From: Enterococcus sp. DIV0212c
GTDB lineage: Bacteria > Bacillota > Bacilli > Lactobacillales > Enterococcaceae
Reading direction: 5' to 3'
Length of the DNA: 64,000 nt
Assembly: GCF_017377505.1 (NCBI RefSeq)
Contig: NZ_JAFREN010000004.1
Span: 1-64,000 of the forward strand
Shown: piece after piece, positions 1-6,764 of the stretch
Layout of the letters: every line of letters starts with the position of its first letter
Numbering within the stretch: the stretch's first letter is position 1
Program-made: the position numbers and the translations under genes
Notes under the pieces: model-generated
Database searches by the model: none
What the model was told of the DNA's origin: nothing
The model's input: the letters and a program-made list of their open reading frames with translations, nothing else

Positions 1-10
1 CGTGGAGTGC

Positions 11-48
11 AGCTTATTTCTTGGAGTTAGTGACTTCTGTCCTATCCC
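11..48. repeat. Truncated copy of a dispersed inverted repeat
   Basis: This short stretch resembles the right half of the inverted repeat at 22541-22654. Both share a CTTATTTCT block, then about a dozen less conserved bases, then CTTCTGTCC and ATCC. Only the end next to the tRNA gene is visible because the window starts here. It is probably a fragment of a multi-copy enterococcal intergenic repeat (inference). Confidence 0.5.
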
Positions 49-56
49 CATCTTTA

Positions 57-130
57 CGTTCCCGACTGGAATCGAACCAGCGACCTATCGCTTAGGAGGC
101 AATTGCTCTATCCTACTGAGCTACGAGAAC
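57..130 (-). tRNA. tRNA-Arg (anticodon CCU)
   Basis: Read on the minus strand the sequence folds into a full cloverleaf. The acceptor stem is GTTCTCG with CGGGAAC, the D stem GCTC with GAGC, and the anticodon stem ATTGC with GCGAT around the loop CTCCTAA. The T arm is GCTGG-TTCGATT-CCAGT and the discriminator base is G. The anticodon CCT decodes AGG. CCA is not encoded. It reads away from the Eis-like gene toward the window edge and has no tRNA neighbour here. tRNA-Arg genes are common integration sites, but no integrase or att duplication is seen. Confidence 0.95.
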
Positions 131-287
131 ATTCTTCATTCATTTTAGAAGTCTTTCCAATCAGTGTCAATAACAAATAAAAAGAAAGAGGGAGAACAAA
201 CTAAAAAAATAGTTTGCTTCCCTACTTTCAATCAGAAAAAGATGGTAAAAATAACTCTGCTACCTTCCTGCAATCAGTATGCTACGT

Positions 288-410
288 TTACTTTTTGATT
301 TCTTTTTTACCTTTTAGCATTTTGACTAAATAAAGCCCACCAGCAACAATTGCTAAGGTTTTACCGATTTTACCATTTCTAGCGATTTTTTCTTCTTTTG
401 TTTTACTCAT
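288..410 (-). CDS. Small basic peptide with one hydrophobic stretch, 40 aa
   Basis: A short open frame encodes about 40 residues beginning MSKTKEEKIARNGKIGKTLA and ending in a lysine-rich tail. A GCAGGAG ribosome-binding site lies a few bases before the ATG. The middle (GKTLAIVAGGLYLVKML) is moderately hydrophobic and flanked by lysines, so it may be a single-pass or peripheral membrane peptide. I do not recognise a named family. The good ribosome site, the clear amphipathic pattern and the absence of a competing frame support a real gene. It stands alone between tRNA-Arg and the acetyltransferase gene. Confidence 0.6.
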   Translation of the reverse strand: MSKTKEEKIARNGKIGKTLAIVAGGLYLVKMLKGKKEIKK

Positions 411-624
411 ATTTTTTCTCCTGCCTTTCGTCCTTAAACTTTTATATCTTTCCTTACTATTATTATATGAACTTCAAGCATGTTCTGCCACTCATCTGCT
501 TATAAACGTTTTGTTTTATAAGAATCTTAAGTCCTTTAAGGAAAAACAAAAAGGAGGTTAAATGACTATCCCTGAAATAATAAGAGTCACAATTCTCTAA
601 AAGCAAATGCTCTTAATTTGTCTT

Positions 625-1818
625 TTAAAAATAATCTTCTAATGTTGGTCGTTCTTTTACCAAACGTTCATCCAACCGCTGCATCAGTTCTTCTTTTCCA
701 GAAATTTTTCCATAAAATCTTAACTCATGACTTGATCGATACCCCATAAAAACTTGAGTCAACGATTGAATCGAACTAGTGATCAGCTCTTCTTTAGCTA
801 AGGTTTCAGACAGTTGTTCAAGCTTTCTTACTTCGCTTTTTCCTGATTCATCGATCACTAATTCCCATATTCCTTCGTTCCACGACCCATACATATCTTC
901 AACAGCCAGATAATAGCTTTCTTGTTTTCCAGCTTTAAACGGATACTTACTCAAAAAACTCTCTAAGTCCACAATTCTTCCCATCATAAAAGGAACGACT
1001 TCCATTTCCACTAAAGGAGCAGGCATTAAATAACTCAGATTTTGACCATCAAATCCTGTTTTAAACTGGAATTCTCGGGATGAGCCATTATGAGAACCAA
1101 TGAACCGAATGATCGATTGAAACGCTTGATTCGTTAAATAGCCCCATTCTTTAATCACAAAGCGCTCAGCACTAGACTGATAGATCAAATACCCTTTTAC
1201 CTCACCAGCTTCATCTTCATAAAGCGCAAACTGATTCTCTTGATCCGTACCAAGCGTGTAATCCAACCACCAAGATTCTCGAATAAGAGCCCCACGCTTA
1301 TTTTTGGGCGAAGCTGAATAGATACCTGAACAAGCACTTTTGGCTTCTTCAAATAAAACACGTCTCATTTTACCTGGAGTTGCTGGTACATTAGGCCAAT
1401 TTTCAGCCTTGACTGTATAACTGATTTGCTCAAATAGTTGTTCAAAACCATATTTTCTGTAAAACGGATAAGAAAATGGTGCTAAATAGGCAAGTTCAAC
1501 TTTTTCTTCAGCTAGTTCAGTTAACAGCTGTTTCATAATAGCTGAGATACCGCCTTGTCCGCGATATTCAGGATAGGAAGAAACACAACCGATTCCAGCC
1601 ATGTTGTAGGTTGTTCCGTGAAAAGCAACTTCAAATGGCGTAGAGATAACTTGGCTTGTTAATACATCCTCGGAATAATAGCCATAATTCAACGAATGTT
1701 CAACAATTTTTTCAAATCGTTTTTTACGCTTGTCTGTGGTTTCTGAATTAAATGCATACGCAGCTAATTGAAACATTTCTTCTGTTTGATCTGATCCGAT
1801 TTTTCTTACTTTATTCAA
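625..1818 (-). CDS. Eis-like GNAT N-acetyltransferase
   Basis: Resembles the Eis family: an N-terminal GNAT acetyltransferase domain, a second GNAT-like region and a C-terminal sterol-carrier-like domain, in the usual 390-410 residues. The acetyl-CoA loop is visible as an R-G-Q-G-G-I-S segment after VSSYPEYRGQG, followed by the PFSYPFYRKYGFE motif typical of the family. Such proteins acetylate amines (aminoglycosides or protein lysines in mycobacterial Eis); the substrate here is unknown. The longest frame starts at a GTG at 1866 without a ribosome site. A GAGAGG element lies about 9 bases before a TTG at 1818, giving a start MNKVRKIGSDQ that fits the family, so I use that. It stands alone, with no visible operon partner. 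Confidence 0.85.
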   Translation of the reverse strand: MNKVRKIGSDQTEEMFQLAAYAFNSETTDKRKKRFEKIVEHSLNYGYYSEDVLTSQVISTPFEVAFHGTTYNMAGIGCVSSYPEYRGQGGISAIMKQLLTELAEEKVELAYLAPFSYPFYRKYGFEQLFEQISYTVKAENWPNVPATPGKMRRVLFEEAKSACSGIYSASPKNKRGALIRESWWLDYTLGTDQENQFALYEDEAGEVKGYLIYQSSAERFVIKEWGYLTNQAFQSIIRFIGSHNGSSREFQFKTGFDGQNLSYLMPAPLVEMEVVPFMMGRIVDLESFLSKYPFKAGKQESYYLAVEDMYGSWNEGIWELVIDESGKSEVRKLEQLSETLAKEELITSSIQSLTQVFMGYRSSHELRFYGKISGKEELMQRLDERLVKERPTLEDYF

Positions 1819-1963
1819 CGCACTCATCCTCTCATTTAACAAAACAGTTAAAGTGCTTTCTTGCACTTGTCAATTGCCTATTTTAGTTAAGTATAACAAA
1901 AAAGCAATAAATTGAATGGAAAAACAATTTATTGCTTTATATATATAAATATTCTAACCTTAT

Positions 1964-2377
1964 TCAATAAGATTCCTCAATCATTTGCAGCATTCTTTTA
2001 AATTGACGTTTCTTTAAGAATCCAAGAACTAGCCCGACCACTGCATCGTTCATTTTTTGCATAAAACCGAATGATTCGATGGTTTCTGTATAATGTATTT
2101 CACAAGATTGATCATCTATTTTCTTTATTTCATACTGTACTTGAAAATTATTTTTTGTCGTAGCTGTAGTAAAATGATACGCTGAATTTTCAATGATTTT
2201 TTCGACCTTGATTTTGGCCCGACTACTTTTAGAAAATTGCTTTGTGTATTCGAAATTAGTTAATTGTTTTGGTGTCACTGTTTTCCCTGTATGTTTTCGT
2301 ATATCAAAAATGACTGAATCGATCATTTTTTCATAAAAGTAAGTTGACGGTATATTTAATTTCTTGATAATTTCCAT
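1964..2377 (-). CDS. DUF3284 domain protein
   Basis: A 137-residue soluble protein that I recognise as the DUF3284 type, often found beside lactose/cellobiose PTS genes in lactobacilli and enterococci. Features include the N-terminal SxFYEKMIDSVIFDIRKxTGK pattern, a TATTKN segment, and a basic C-terminal helix ending in MLQMIEESY. The biochemical role is unknown; the fold is probably SRPBCC/START-like (inference). The start overlaps the stop of the upstream 65-residue membrane-protein gene (TAATG), so the two are translationally coupled. It is probably the last gene of the second beta-glucoside PTS operon. Confidence 0.7.
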   Translation of the reverse strand: MEIIKKLNIPSTYFYEKMIDSVIFDIRKHTGKTVTPKQLTNFEYTKQFSKSSRAKIKVEKIIENSAYHFTTATTKNNFQVQYEIKKIDDQSCEIHYTETIESFGFMQKMNDAVVGLVLGFLKKRQFKRMLQMIEESY

Positions 2378-2574
2378 TACTTCACTCCTCCCTTAGTTTT
2401 GTGTTGCTCTGCTTTTTGTTTTTTATTCCCTTTGTACACTATGTATCCACCACTTGCAATCAGAATAATTCCTATAAACAGGTTTAAAAAATTAAATTGC
2501 ATTGAATTGGGGTTTAAAGAAAATAGAAAAACTAATAATCCTATACTACATAAAAATAAGCCATTTTTGATCAT
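2377..2574 (-). CDS. Small membrane protein, two TM segments
   Basis: A 65-residue protein with two hydrophobic segments (about residues 4-20 and 28-46) and a strongly basic, hydrophilic tail. The spacing suggests a helical hairpin with both ends on the same side. No family recognised. It is coupled by a TAATG overlap to the DUF3284 gene and lies 125 bases downstream of the PTS IIC gene, with a strong hairpin between them. Its position suggests a role accessory to the PTS operon, but nothing in the sequence shows what it does. Confidence 0.6.
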   Translation of the reverse strand: MIKNGLFLCSIGLLVFLFSLNPNSMQFNFLNLFIGIILIASGGYIVYKGNKKQKAEQHKTKGGVK

Positions 2575-2603
2575 TTGTCATTCACCTTTTTCTTTTATTT
2601 TAT

Positions 2604-2645
2604 CAGGTCTGTGCTATAACTTTATAGCGTACAGCACAGAACCTG
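2604..2645 (-). other. Intercistronic stem-loop after PTS IIC
   Basis: Read on the minus strand, an outer stem CAGGT(T)CTGTGCT pairs with AGCACAGACCTG. An alternative inner hairpin GCTATAA-AG-TTATAGC lies inside it. It is followed by ATAAAATAAAA rather than a run of T, so it is not a classical terminator. It may act as an mRNA-stabilising or processing hairpin that reduces expression of the two small downstream genes (inference). Confidence 0.5.
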
Positions 2646-2699
2646 AAAATTCTATAAAACAAACTTCGATTACTTCATTTTAAAACCTAGCCAACAGAA

Positions 2700-4175
2700 T
2701 TATTCATTTTCTCCTAATGACGGATCAATTTTGTTAGCTGCAATAACAAATGGTGTCCAGATAAAGAATGTTACGATCATACAAACTAATGTTACGATTG
2801 GTGCACGCCAGTCGACGGTTGCTAAAAATGACAGCAACAATGGAGGCGTTACCCAGGTAACTGCTTGTGTAACAGGATTTACCCAGCCCAGTATAGTTGC
2901 AAAGTATCCAATAGAAACTGATACGATTGGTGCAAGTAAGAATGGAATGAACATGATTGCATTTAATACAATCGGTAGTCCAAACATAATCGGTTCATTA
3001 ATATTGAAAATACCAGGGCCTAACGTTAATTTCCCGATTGTTAGATAGTCTGCCCGTTTAGAGAAAATCAATATCGCTAGAATCAAGGTTAACGTCCCAC
3101 CTGATCCGCCGAACCATGAATAAGCATCAAATGAACCACGAACCCACAAGAAAGCTTTTCCGTCTTTAGCTGCTTCGATTACTGCAGCAGCACCCGTTTT
3201 ACCAGCATATCCTGTTTGGTAAATTGCTTGGTTGATCAATTGACCTTGTCCAAAAACACCTTCTAAAATCGGTGCTAAAATATTTGGTCCATGTAAACCA
3301 AAGAACCACAAAATTTGGACAAATAACGTAATAATGACAACAGCTACAAAACCTTGCGAGAAGCCCATCAAAGGTTCTGCAATATATTTTTGAACAGCAT
3401 CAATCAACAACATATCAGTAAATCTAAAGAAGAAATAATTTATAATACCAATCACATATAGTGCAACTGTTGCTGGTATGATTGCAGCAAAAGCTTTTGA
3501 AACTGCAGGTGGTACTGTGTCAGGTAGTTTGATCGTAATATTTTTTTGCATTAGTTTCGCAAAAATGATTACCGCCAACGCACCTAAAATCATTGCTGTA
3601 AAGAATGCATTCCCGTTTAAATGATTTAAATTCAGCCAACCCCAAGCTGCATTTTGAACAGAATCAAATTTTAGAATTTCTCCTGTTACTGGATCTGTTT
3701 CAGAAACAGTAGAAACAACTGATCCAGCTGTTGTTAAGGCATCAATTGCTTTTTTACCAAGATCTCCTTGAGGAACATTGACGATTCCTGTAGCAGAAAA
3801 CGCAATTCCTTGGATCAAAGCAGAAAGTGAAACGATCCCTCCAGCTAGTTCATTGACCTTGTATGCTTTAGCTAAATTGTAGCCCCAAGAAAAAGCAAAA
3901 ATAAGTCCAGCAATAGCAATCGTACCATTCCAAATATACCCGTTGATCCCAACAATTTCGTTAATAACTGGAATTTGTGTGTAATCATAGCTTGTGTTGA
4001 ATTGTTTCGGCAAATCTCTGATAATGGCATTGATCATCAGTGCAACTGATCCTGCCATCGTTGCGGGCATTGTTCCAATAAAAGCGTCACGAAGTGCAAC
4101 TAAGTGCTTCTCCGAACCTATCTTACCTGCAATGGGTACTAAATACTTTTCCATCCACATTGTTAAACCATTCAT
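2700..4175 (-). CDS. PTS lactose/cellobiose-type EIIC permease (second set)
   Basis: Membrane component of a lactose/cellobiose-family PTS, 491 residues, with about ten hydrophobic segments. It opens with MNGLTMWMEKYLVPIAGKIG and carries the family motifs LHGPNILAPILEG (about residues 295-305) and GPGIFNINEPIMFGLPIVLN (about 390-410), which contribute to the sugar site. It translocates the sugar while accepting phosphate from IIB. It is longer than the paralogue at 6765-8051 and clearly diverged from it. An inserted soluble segment around residues 125-175 is absent there. It follows IIA (4336) by 160 bases that contain small inverted repeats. A TAGGGAGGTT ribosome site precedes the ATG. The substrate is likely a beta-glucoside (context). 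Confidence 0.9.
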   Translation of the reverse strand: MNGLTMWMEKYLVPIAGKIGSEKHLVALRDAFIGTMPATMAGSVALMINAIIRDLPKQFNTSYDYTQIPVINEIVGINGYIWNGTIAIAGLIFAFSWGYNLAKAYKVNELAGGIVSLSALIQGIAFSATGIVNVPQGDLGKKAIDALTTAGSVVSTVSETDPVTGEILKFDSVQNAAWGWLNLNHLNGNAFFTAMILGALAVIIFAKLMQKNITIKLPDTVPPAVSKAFAAIIPATVALYVIGIINYFFFRFTDMLLIDAVQKYIAEPLMGFSQGFVAVVIITLFVQILWFFGLHGPNILAPILEGVFGQGQLINQAIYQTGYAGKTGAAAVIEAAKDGKAFLWVRGSFDAYSWFGGSGGTLTLILAILIFSKRADYLTIGKLTLGPGIFNINEPIMFGLPIVLNAIMFIPFLLAPIVSVSIGYFATILGWVNPVTQAVTWVTPPLLLSFLATVDWRAPIVTLVCMIVTFFIWTPFVIAANKIDPSLGENE

Positions 4176-4335
4176 GGTATAACCTCCCTATAAATATTTT
4201 ATTTGTTAGTGAAGTTGCCTTCACGATAACCAAGATTCATTTGAATAAAATCCGTTCAAAGTTTTATCCAAATGCTAAACCAAACAATCGTTTTAATGGT
4301 TGTTTTCTTCCGTTCAAAAAAGAAAATAACACGAC

Positions 4336-4674
4336 TTATTCGTTGCCCATACGTCGATATAGATCAATGATTTCTTTTGCTAAATCAGTAAATGCGATCG
4401 CTGTCATTAAATGATCTTGACTATGAACTGTCAACAATGTAACTTGAATATGATCTCCTTGAGCTTCTTGCGTCAACATTCCTGTTTGAGAATGATGCGC
4501 TTGGACCAAAGATTCTTCTGCATCAACGATTTTTTGATCAGCTAGTTCAAAGTTTCCTGCTTTAGCTGCAGCAATTGCTTCCATTGCATCGCTTTTTGCG
4601 TTTCCTCCATACATGATCAATCCCATAACTGCTTCTAAATTTTGTTGATTTTCCAACTTTGTAACCCCATTCAT
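4336..4674 (-). CDS. PTS lactose/cellobiose EIIA (second copy)
   Basis: Small helical EIIA of the lactose/cellobiose family (112 residues). It carries phosphate from HPr to IIB; the conserved histidines are in the AHHSQTGMLTQEAQG segment and in TVHSQDHLMTAIAF near the C-terminus. From residue 9 on it matches the copy at 8173-8493 at all but two positions (D/N and G/D). The start is uncertain: the first ATG (4674) has only a weak ribosome site, and the start used by the other copy corresponds here to a TTG at 4656. It lies 16 bases after IIB. Confidence 0.9.
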   Translation of the reverse strand: MNGVTKLENQQNLEAVMGLIMYGGNAKSDAMEAIAAAKAGNFELADQKIVDAEESLVQAHHSQTGMLTQEAQGDHIQVTLLTVHSQDHLMTAIAFTDLAKEIIDLYRRMGNE

Positions 4675-4690
4675 TTTTTATTTTTCTTTG

Positions 4691-5011
4691 TTAATTGTCC
4701 ATTAAGGCAATTGCTTGGTCTAAGACTTTTTCACCGTTCATCATGCCATAATCAGACATATTGATTACATCAAAAGGAATACCTTTTGGTGCTAATTTTT
4801 GTTCGAATTGGGCTTTCATAAAACGAACTTGCGGGCCTAAAAGTAATACGTTTACATCTTTCGATTCTAAATTGTTATCAGCATCTGATGCGGATACTGC
4901 AAAGATATCGGCTTCCATTCCACGATCTTCTGCTGCTTTTTGCATTTTTGTTACTAATAAGCTGGTGCTCATTCCTGCTGAACATACGAGCATGATTGTT
5001 TTTTTAGTCAT
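4691..5011 (-). CDS. PTS lactose/cellobiose EIIB (second copy)
   Basis: Cytosolic EIIB phosphocarrier (106 residues). The phosphorylated cysteine is residue 10 in MLVCSAGMSTSLLV, followed by the phosphate-binding loop. It passes phosphate from IIA to the incoming sugar bound in IIC. It differs from the first copy (8522-8842) at only three residues (A/V 26, S/A 50, N/K 106). An AGGAGA-type ribosome site precedes the ATG. It is the first gene behind its own sigma-54 promoter at 5056-5073, so the second IIB-IIA-IIC set can be expressed without the first. Confidence 0.92.
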   Translation of the reverse strand: MTKKTIMLVCSAGMSTSLLVTKMQKAAEDRGMEADIFAVSASDADNNLESKDVNVLLLGPQVRFMKAQFEQKLAPKGIPFDVINMSDYGMMNGEKVLDQAIALMDN

Positions 5012-5055
5012 TATTACTCTCTCCTTTTAGTTAGTTGTATTTACACTTTTATATA

Positions 5056-5073
5056 AAGCAAGAAGCATGCCAA
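5056..5073 (-). promoter_or_regulatory. Sigma-54 (-24/-12) promoter of second PTS set
   Basis: Minus strand TTGGCATGCTTCTTGCTT fits TGGCAC-N5-TTGC, with exactly 10 bases between the GG and GC dinucleotides; only the last base of the -24 box differs. The same element precedes the first PTS set at 8887-8904. The AAA+ activator encoded at 8991-11705 is the obvious partner. It lies about 45 bases before the IIB start. Confidence 0.85.
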
Positions 5074-5074
5074 A

Positions 5075-5127
5075 CAAGATGTATAGACCAAACCTTGTAA
5101 TAGCACGATTTTGGTCTATACATCTTG
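5075..5127 (-). repeat. Perfect 18-bp inverted repeat beside the sigma-54 promoter
   Basis: CAAGATGTATAGACCAAA at 5075-5092 is matched exactly by its complement at 5110-5127 with a 17-base loop. The counterpart upstream of the first PTS set (8911-8949) keeps the same left arm and loop length but not the loop sequence, and there ends in a T-tract terminator. Here the T-run is short, so this may be a terminator of the beta-glucosidase transcript, a DNA-looping site, or both. Confidence 0.6.
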
Positions 5128-5129
5128 TG

Positions 5130-5161
5130 TACACACTACTGTTCTTTTCCACTACACACTA
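5130..5161 (-). promoter_or_regulatory. Candidate upstream activator sites (paired TACACACTA)
   Basis: TACACACTA occurs at 5130-5138 and 5153-5161, 23 bases apart (about two helical turns). The first is part of the palindrome TGTGTACACA; the second is followed by a GTGTG half-site. The same pair, 22 bases apart, occurs at 8959-8989 at the same distance from the other sigma-54 promoter. These are the likely binding sites of the CelR/LevR-type activator (inference). Confidence 0.6.
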
Positions 5162-5237
5162 TAAATTGTGTGCGCTTTCTTTACTTATATACGTAGATTT
5201 CTTTCGTTTTAAGAATATAATTTAAAGAGAATCATTT

Positions 5238-6635
5238 TTAGTTAAATCCATTATTTTCTGTTAGCTCTTTAAACCAATACCCACTTTTTTTGATTGTTCT
5301 TTTGGCTTCATTATCTAAATCAACCGCGATAAATCCATAGCGATTTTTATAGGCATTCAGCCATGACCAGTTATCCATACATGTCCACATATGATAGCCT
5401 TGAACTTGACTTCCTTCTTGAATTGCTTGATGTACCCATTTCAAATGATCGGTTACAAATTCGATTCGATAATCATCTTCGATCATTCCATCATTATTGA
5501 CAAAGCGTTCTTCGCCTTCAACACCCATCCCGTTTTCAGAAATGTAACAACGAATGTTGCCATAGTTTTCTTTTATATTCATCAAGGTGTCGTAAATCCC
5601 TTTTTCATAAATTTCCCAGCCACGATAAGGGTTCATTTTTTTACCTGGCATATCGTACACATCATAAAAATCTTCTGGTAAAATACTGTTTCCAGATATT
5701 TCTACTGGTGTCTCTTTGGCTTTTACTCTACGTGGCTGATAATAATTTACACCTAAAAGATCGATCGTATTTTCTGCAATAATTGCTAGATCTTCTGGTG
5801 TTGTTTCCGGCATCAAATCCTGATCTTTGACCCATGCTACTATATCTTGCGGAAAATGACCTTTTACAGCTGGATCTAAAAATGAGCGATTAAACAACCC
5901 ATCAACTAAATGAGCTGCTTGAACATCTGCTTCATTTTCAGGATCTCTTGGATAAGTAGGTGTTAAATTAAGAACAATTCCGATTTCTCCATCTAGATTC
6001 ATGCTGTGATAAACTTCAATTGCTTTAGCACTAGCTAAGGCTTCGTGATAAGCGACTTGAACCCCATGTTTCAAGTTCACTTCATCAGGATAATGCCAGC
6101 CGTACAAGTAGCCGCCTTCAACTGGAACGATAGGTTCGTTGTGTGTAAACCATTTTTTTACTCGGTCTCCAAATAACTCAAAACAAGTTTTAGCGTAGAA
6201 AACATATTGATCAACCACTTCTCGATTCAACCAACCGCCTTTTTCTTGTAACGCCATCGGCATGTCAAAGTGATATAAATTCATGAAAGGTTCTATATTA
6301 TTTTCTAGTAAGCTGTTGATCACATCATTGTAAAAAGCGACTGCTTTTGGGTTGACCTCTCCTGTTTGCGGATCAGGAATCAATCGGCTCCATTGAATCG
6401 ATGTACGAAAAGAATTATGACCTGTCGCTTTCATCAATTGAATATCTTCATGGTATTTTTTGTAAAATTGAGAAGTTTTATCCGGACCTACATTATTAAA
6501 AAATTTTTCGGGTTTTTCCTCATACCAAAAATCCCATATATTTTGTGCTTTTCCATCTCCTTCAAAAACACCTTCTGTTTGAGGTCCACTTGCTGCTGAT
6601 CCCCACCAAAAACCTTCTGGGAACTGATAATTCAT
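5238..6635 (-). CDS. 6-phospho-beta-glucosidase, GH1
   Basis: A glycoside hydrolase family 1 enzyme that cleaves phosphorylated beta-glucosides delivered by the PTS. The acid/base glutamate is in FTHNEP (Glu167 from this start) and the nucleophile in YISENG (Glu367). The N-terminal FPEGFWWGSAASGPQTEG motif is typical. Total length is 465 residues. The longest frame begins at 6644, but the AGGAG ribosome site touches that ATG, while the next ATG (6635) is 9 bases downstream; I use the latter. It sits between the two PTS sets, preceded by a 17-bp inverted repeat, and is probably read through from the first sigma-54 promoter. Confidence 0.92.
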   Translation of the reverse strand: MNYQFPEGFWWGSAASGPQTEGVFEGDGKAQNIWDFWYEEKPEKFFNNVGPDKTSQFYKKYHEDIQLMKATGHNSFRTSIQWSRLIPDPQTGEVNPKAVAFYNDVINSLLENNIEPFMNLYHFDMPMALQEKGGWLNREVVDQYVFYAKTCFELFGDRVKKWFTHNEPIVPVEGGYLYGWHYPDEVNLKHGVQVAYHEALASAKAIEVYHSMNLDGEIGIVLNLTPTYPRDPENEADVQAAHLVDGLFNRSFLDPAVKGHFPQDIVAWVKDQDLMPETTPEDLAIIAENTIDLLGVNYYQPRRVKAKETPVEISGNSILPEDFYDVYDMPGKKMNPYRGWEIYEKGIYDTLMNIKENYGNIRCYISENGMGVEGEERFVNNDGMIEDDYRIEFVTDHLKWVHQAIQEGSQVQGYHMWTCMDNWSWLNAYKNRYGFIAVDLDNEAKRTIKKSGYWFKELTENNGFN

Positions 6636-6668
6636 AATCGTCATCTCCTATAAATAATTTGATTTGAA

Positions 6669-6748
6669 AATAGATAAAATCTCCTTTAAGTCGAGAAAAA
6701 CTATTGTTTAGTTTTATCCCAACCTTTTTTTAGGAGATTTTATCTATT
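6669..6748 (-). repeat. 17-bp perfect inverted repeat between IIC and beta-glucosidase
   Basis: AATAGATAAAATCTCCT at 6669-6685 is the exact complement of 6732-6748, with 46 bases between the arms. In RNA this would make a long A-U-rich stem enclosing a smaller AAACTAAACAATAGTTTT hairpin. There is no T-run on the 3' side, so it is not a standard terminator. It may set the ratio of permease to hydrolase mRNA. Confidence 0.55.
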
Positions 6749-6764
6749 AGTTATTTCATTAAGC

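Noticed and set aside
1-130. Attachment site of an integrated element at tRNA-Arg
   Set aside because: No integrase gene or duplicated tRNA 3' end is seen in the window; only the window edge and a repeat fragment lie beside it.
5238-6635. Possible frameshift between the PTS sets
   Set aside because: The beta-glucosidase frame is intact with both catalytic glutamates and normal length.
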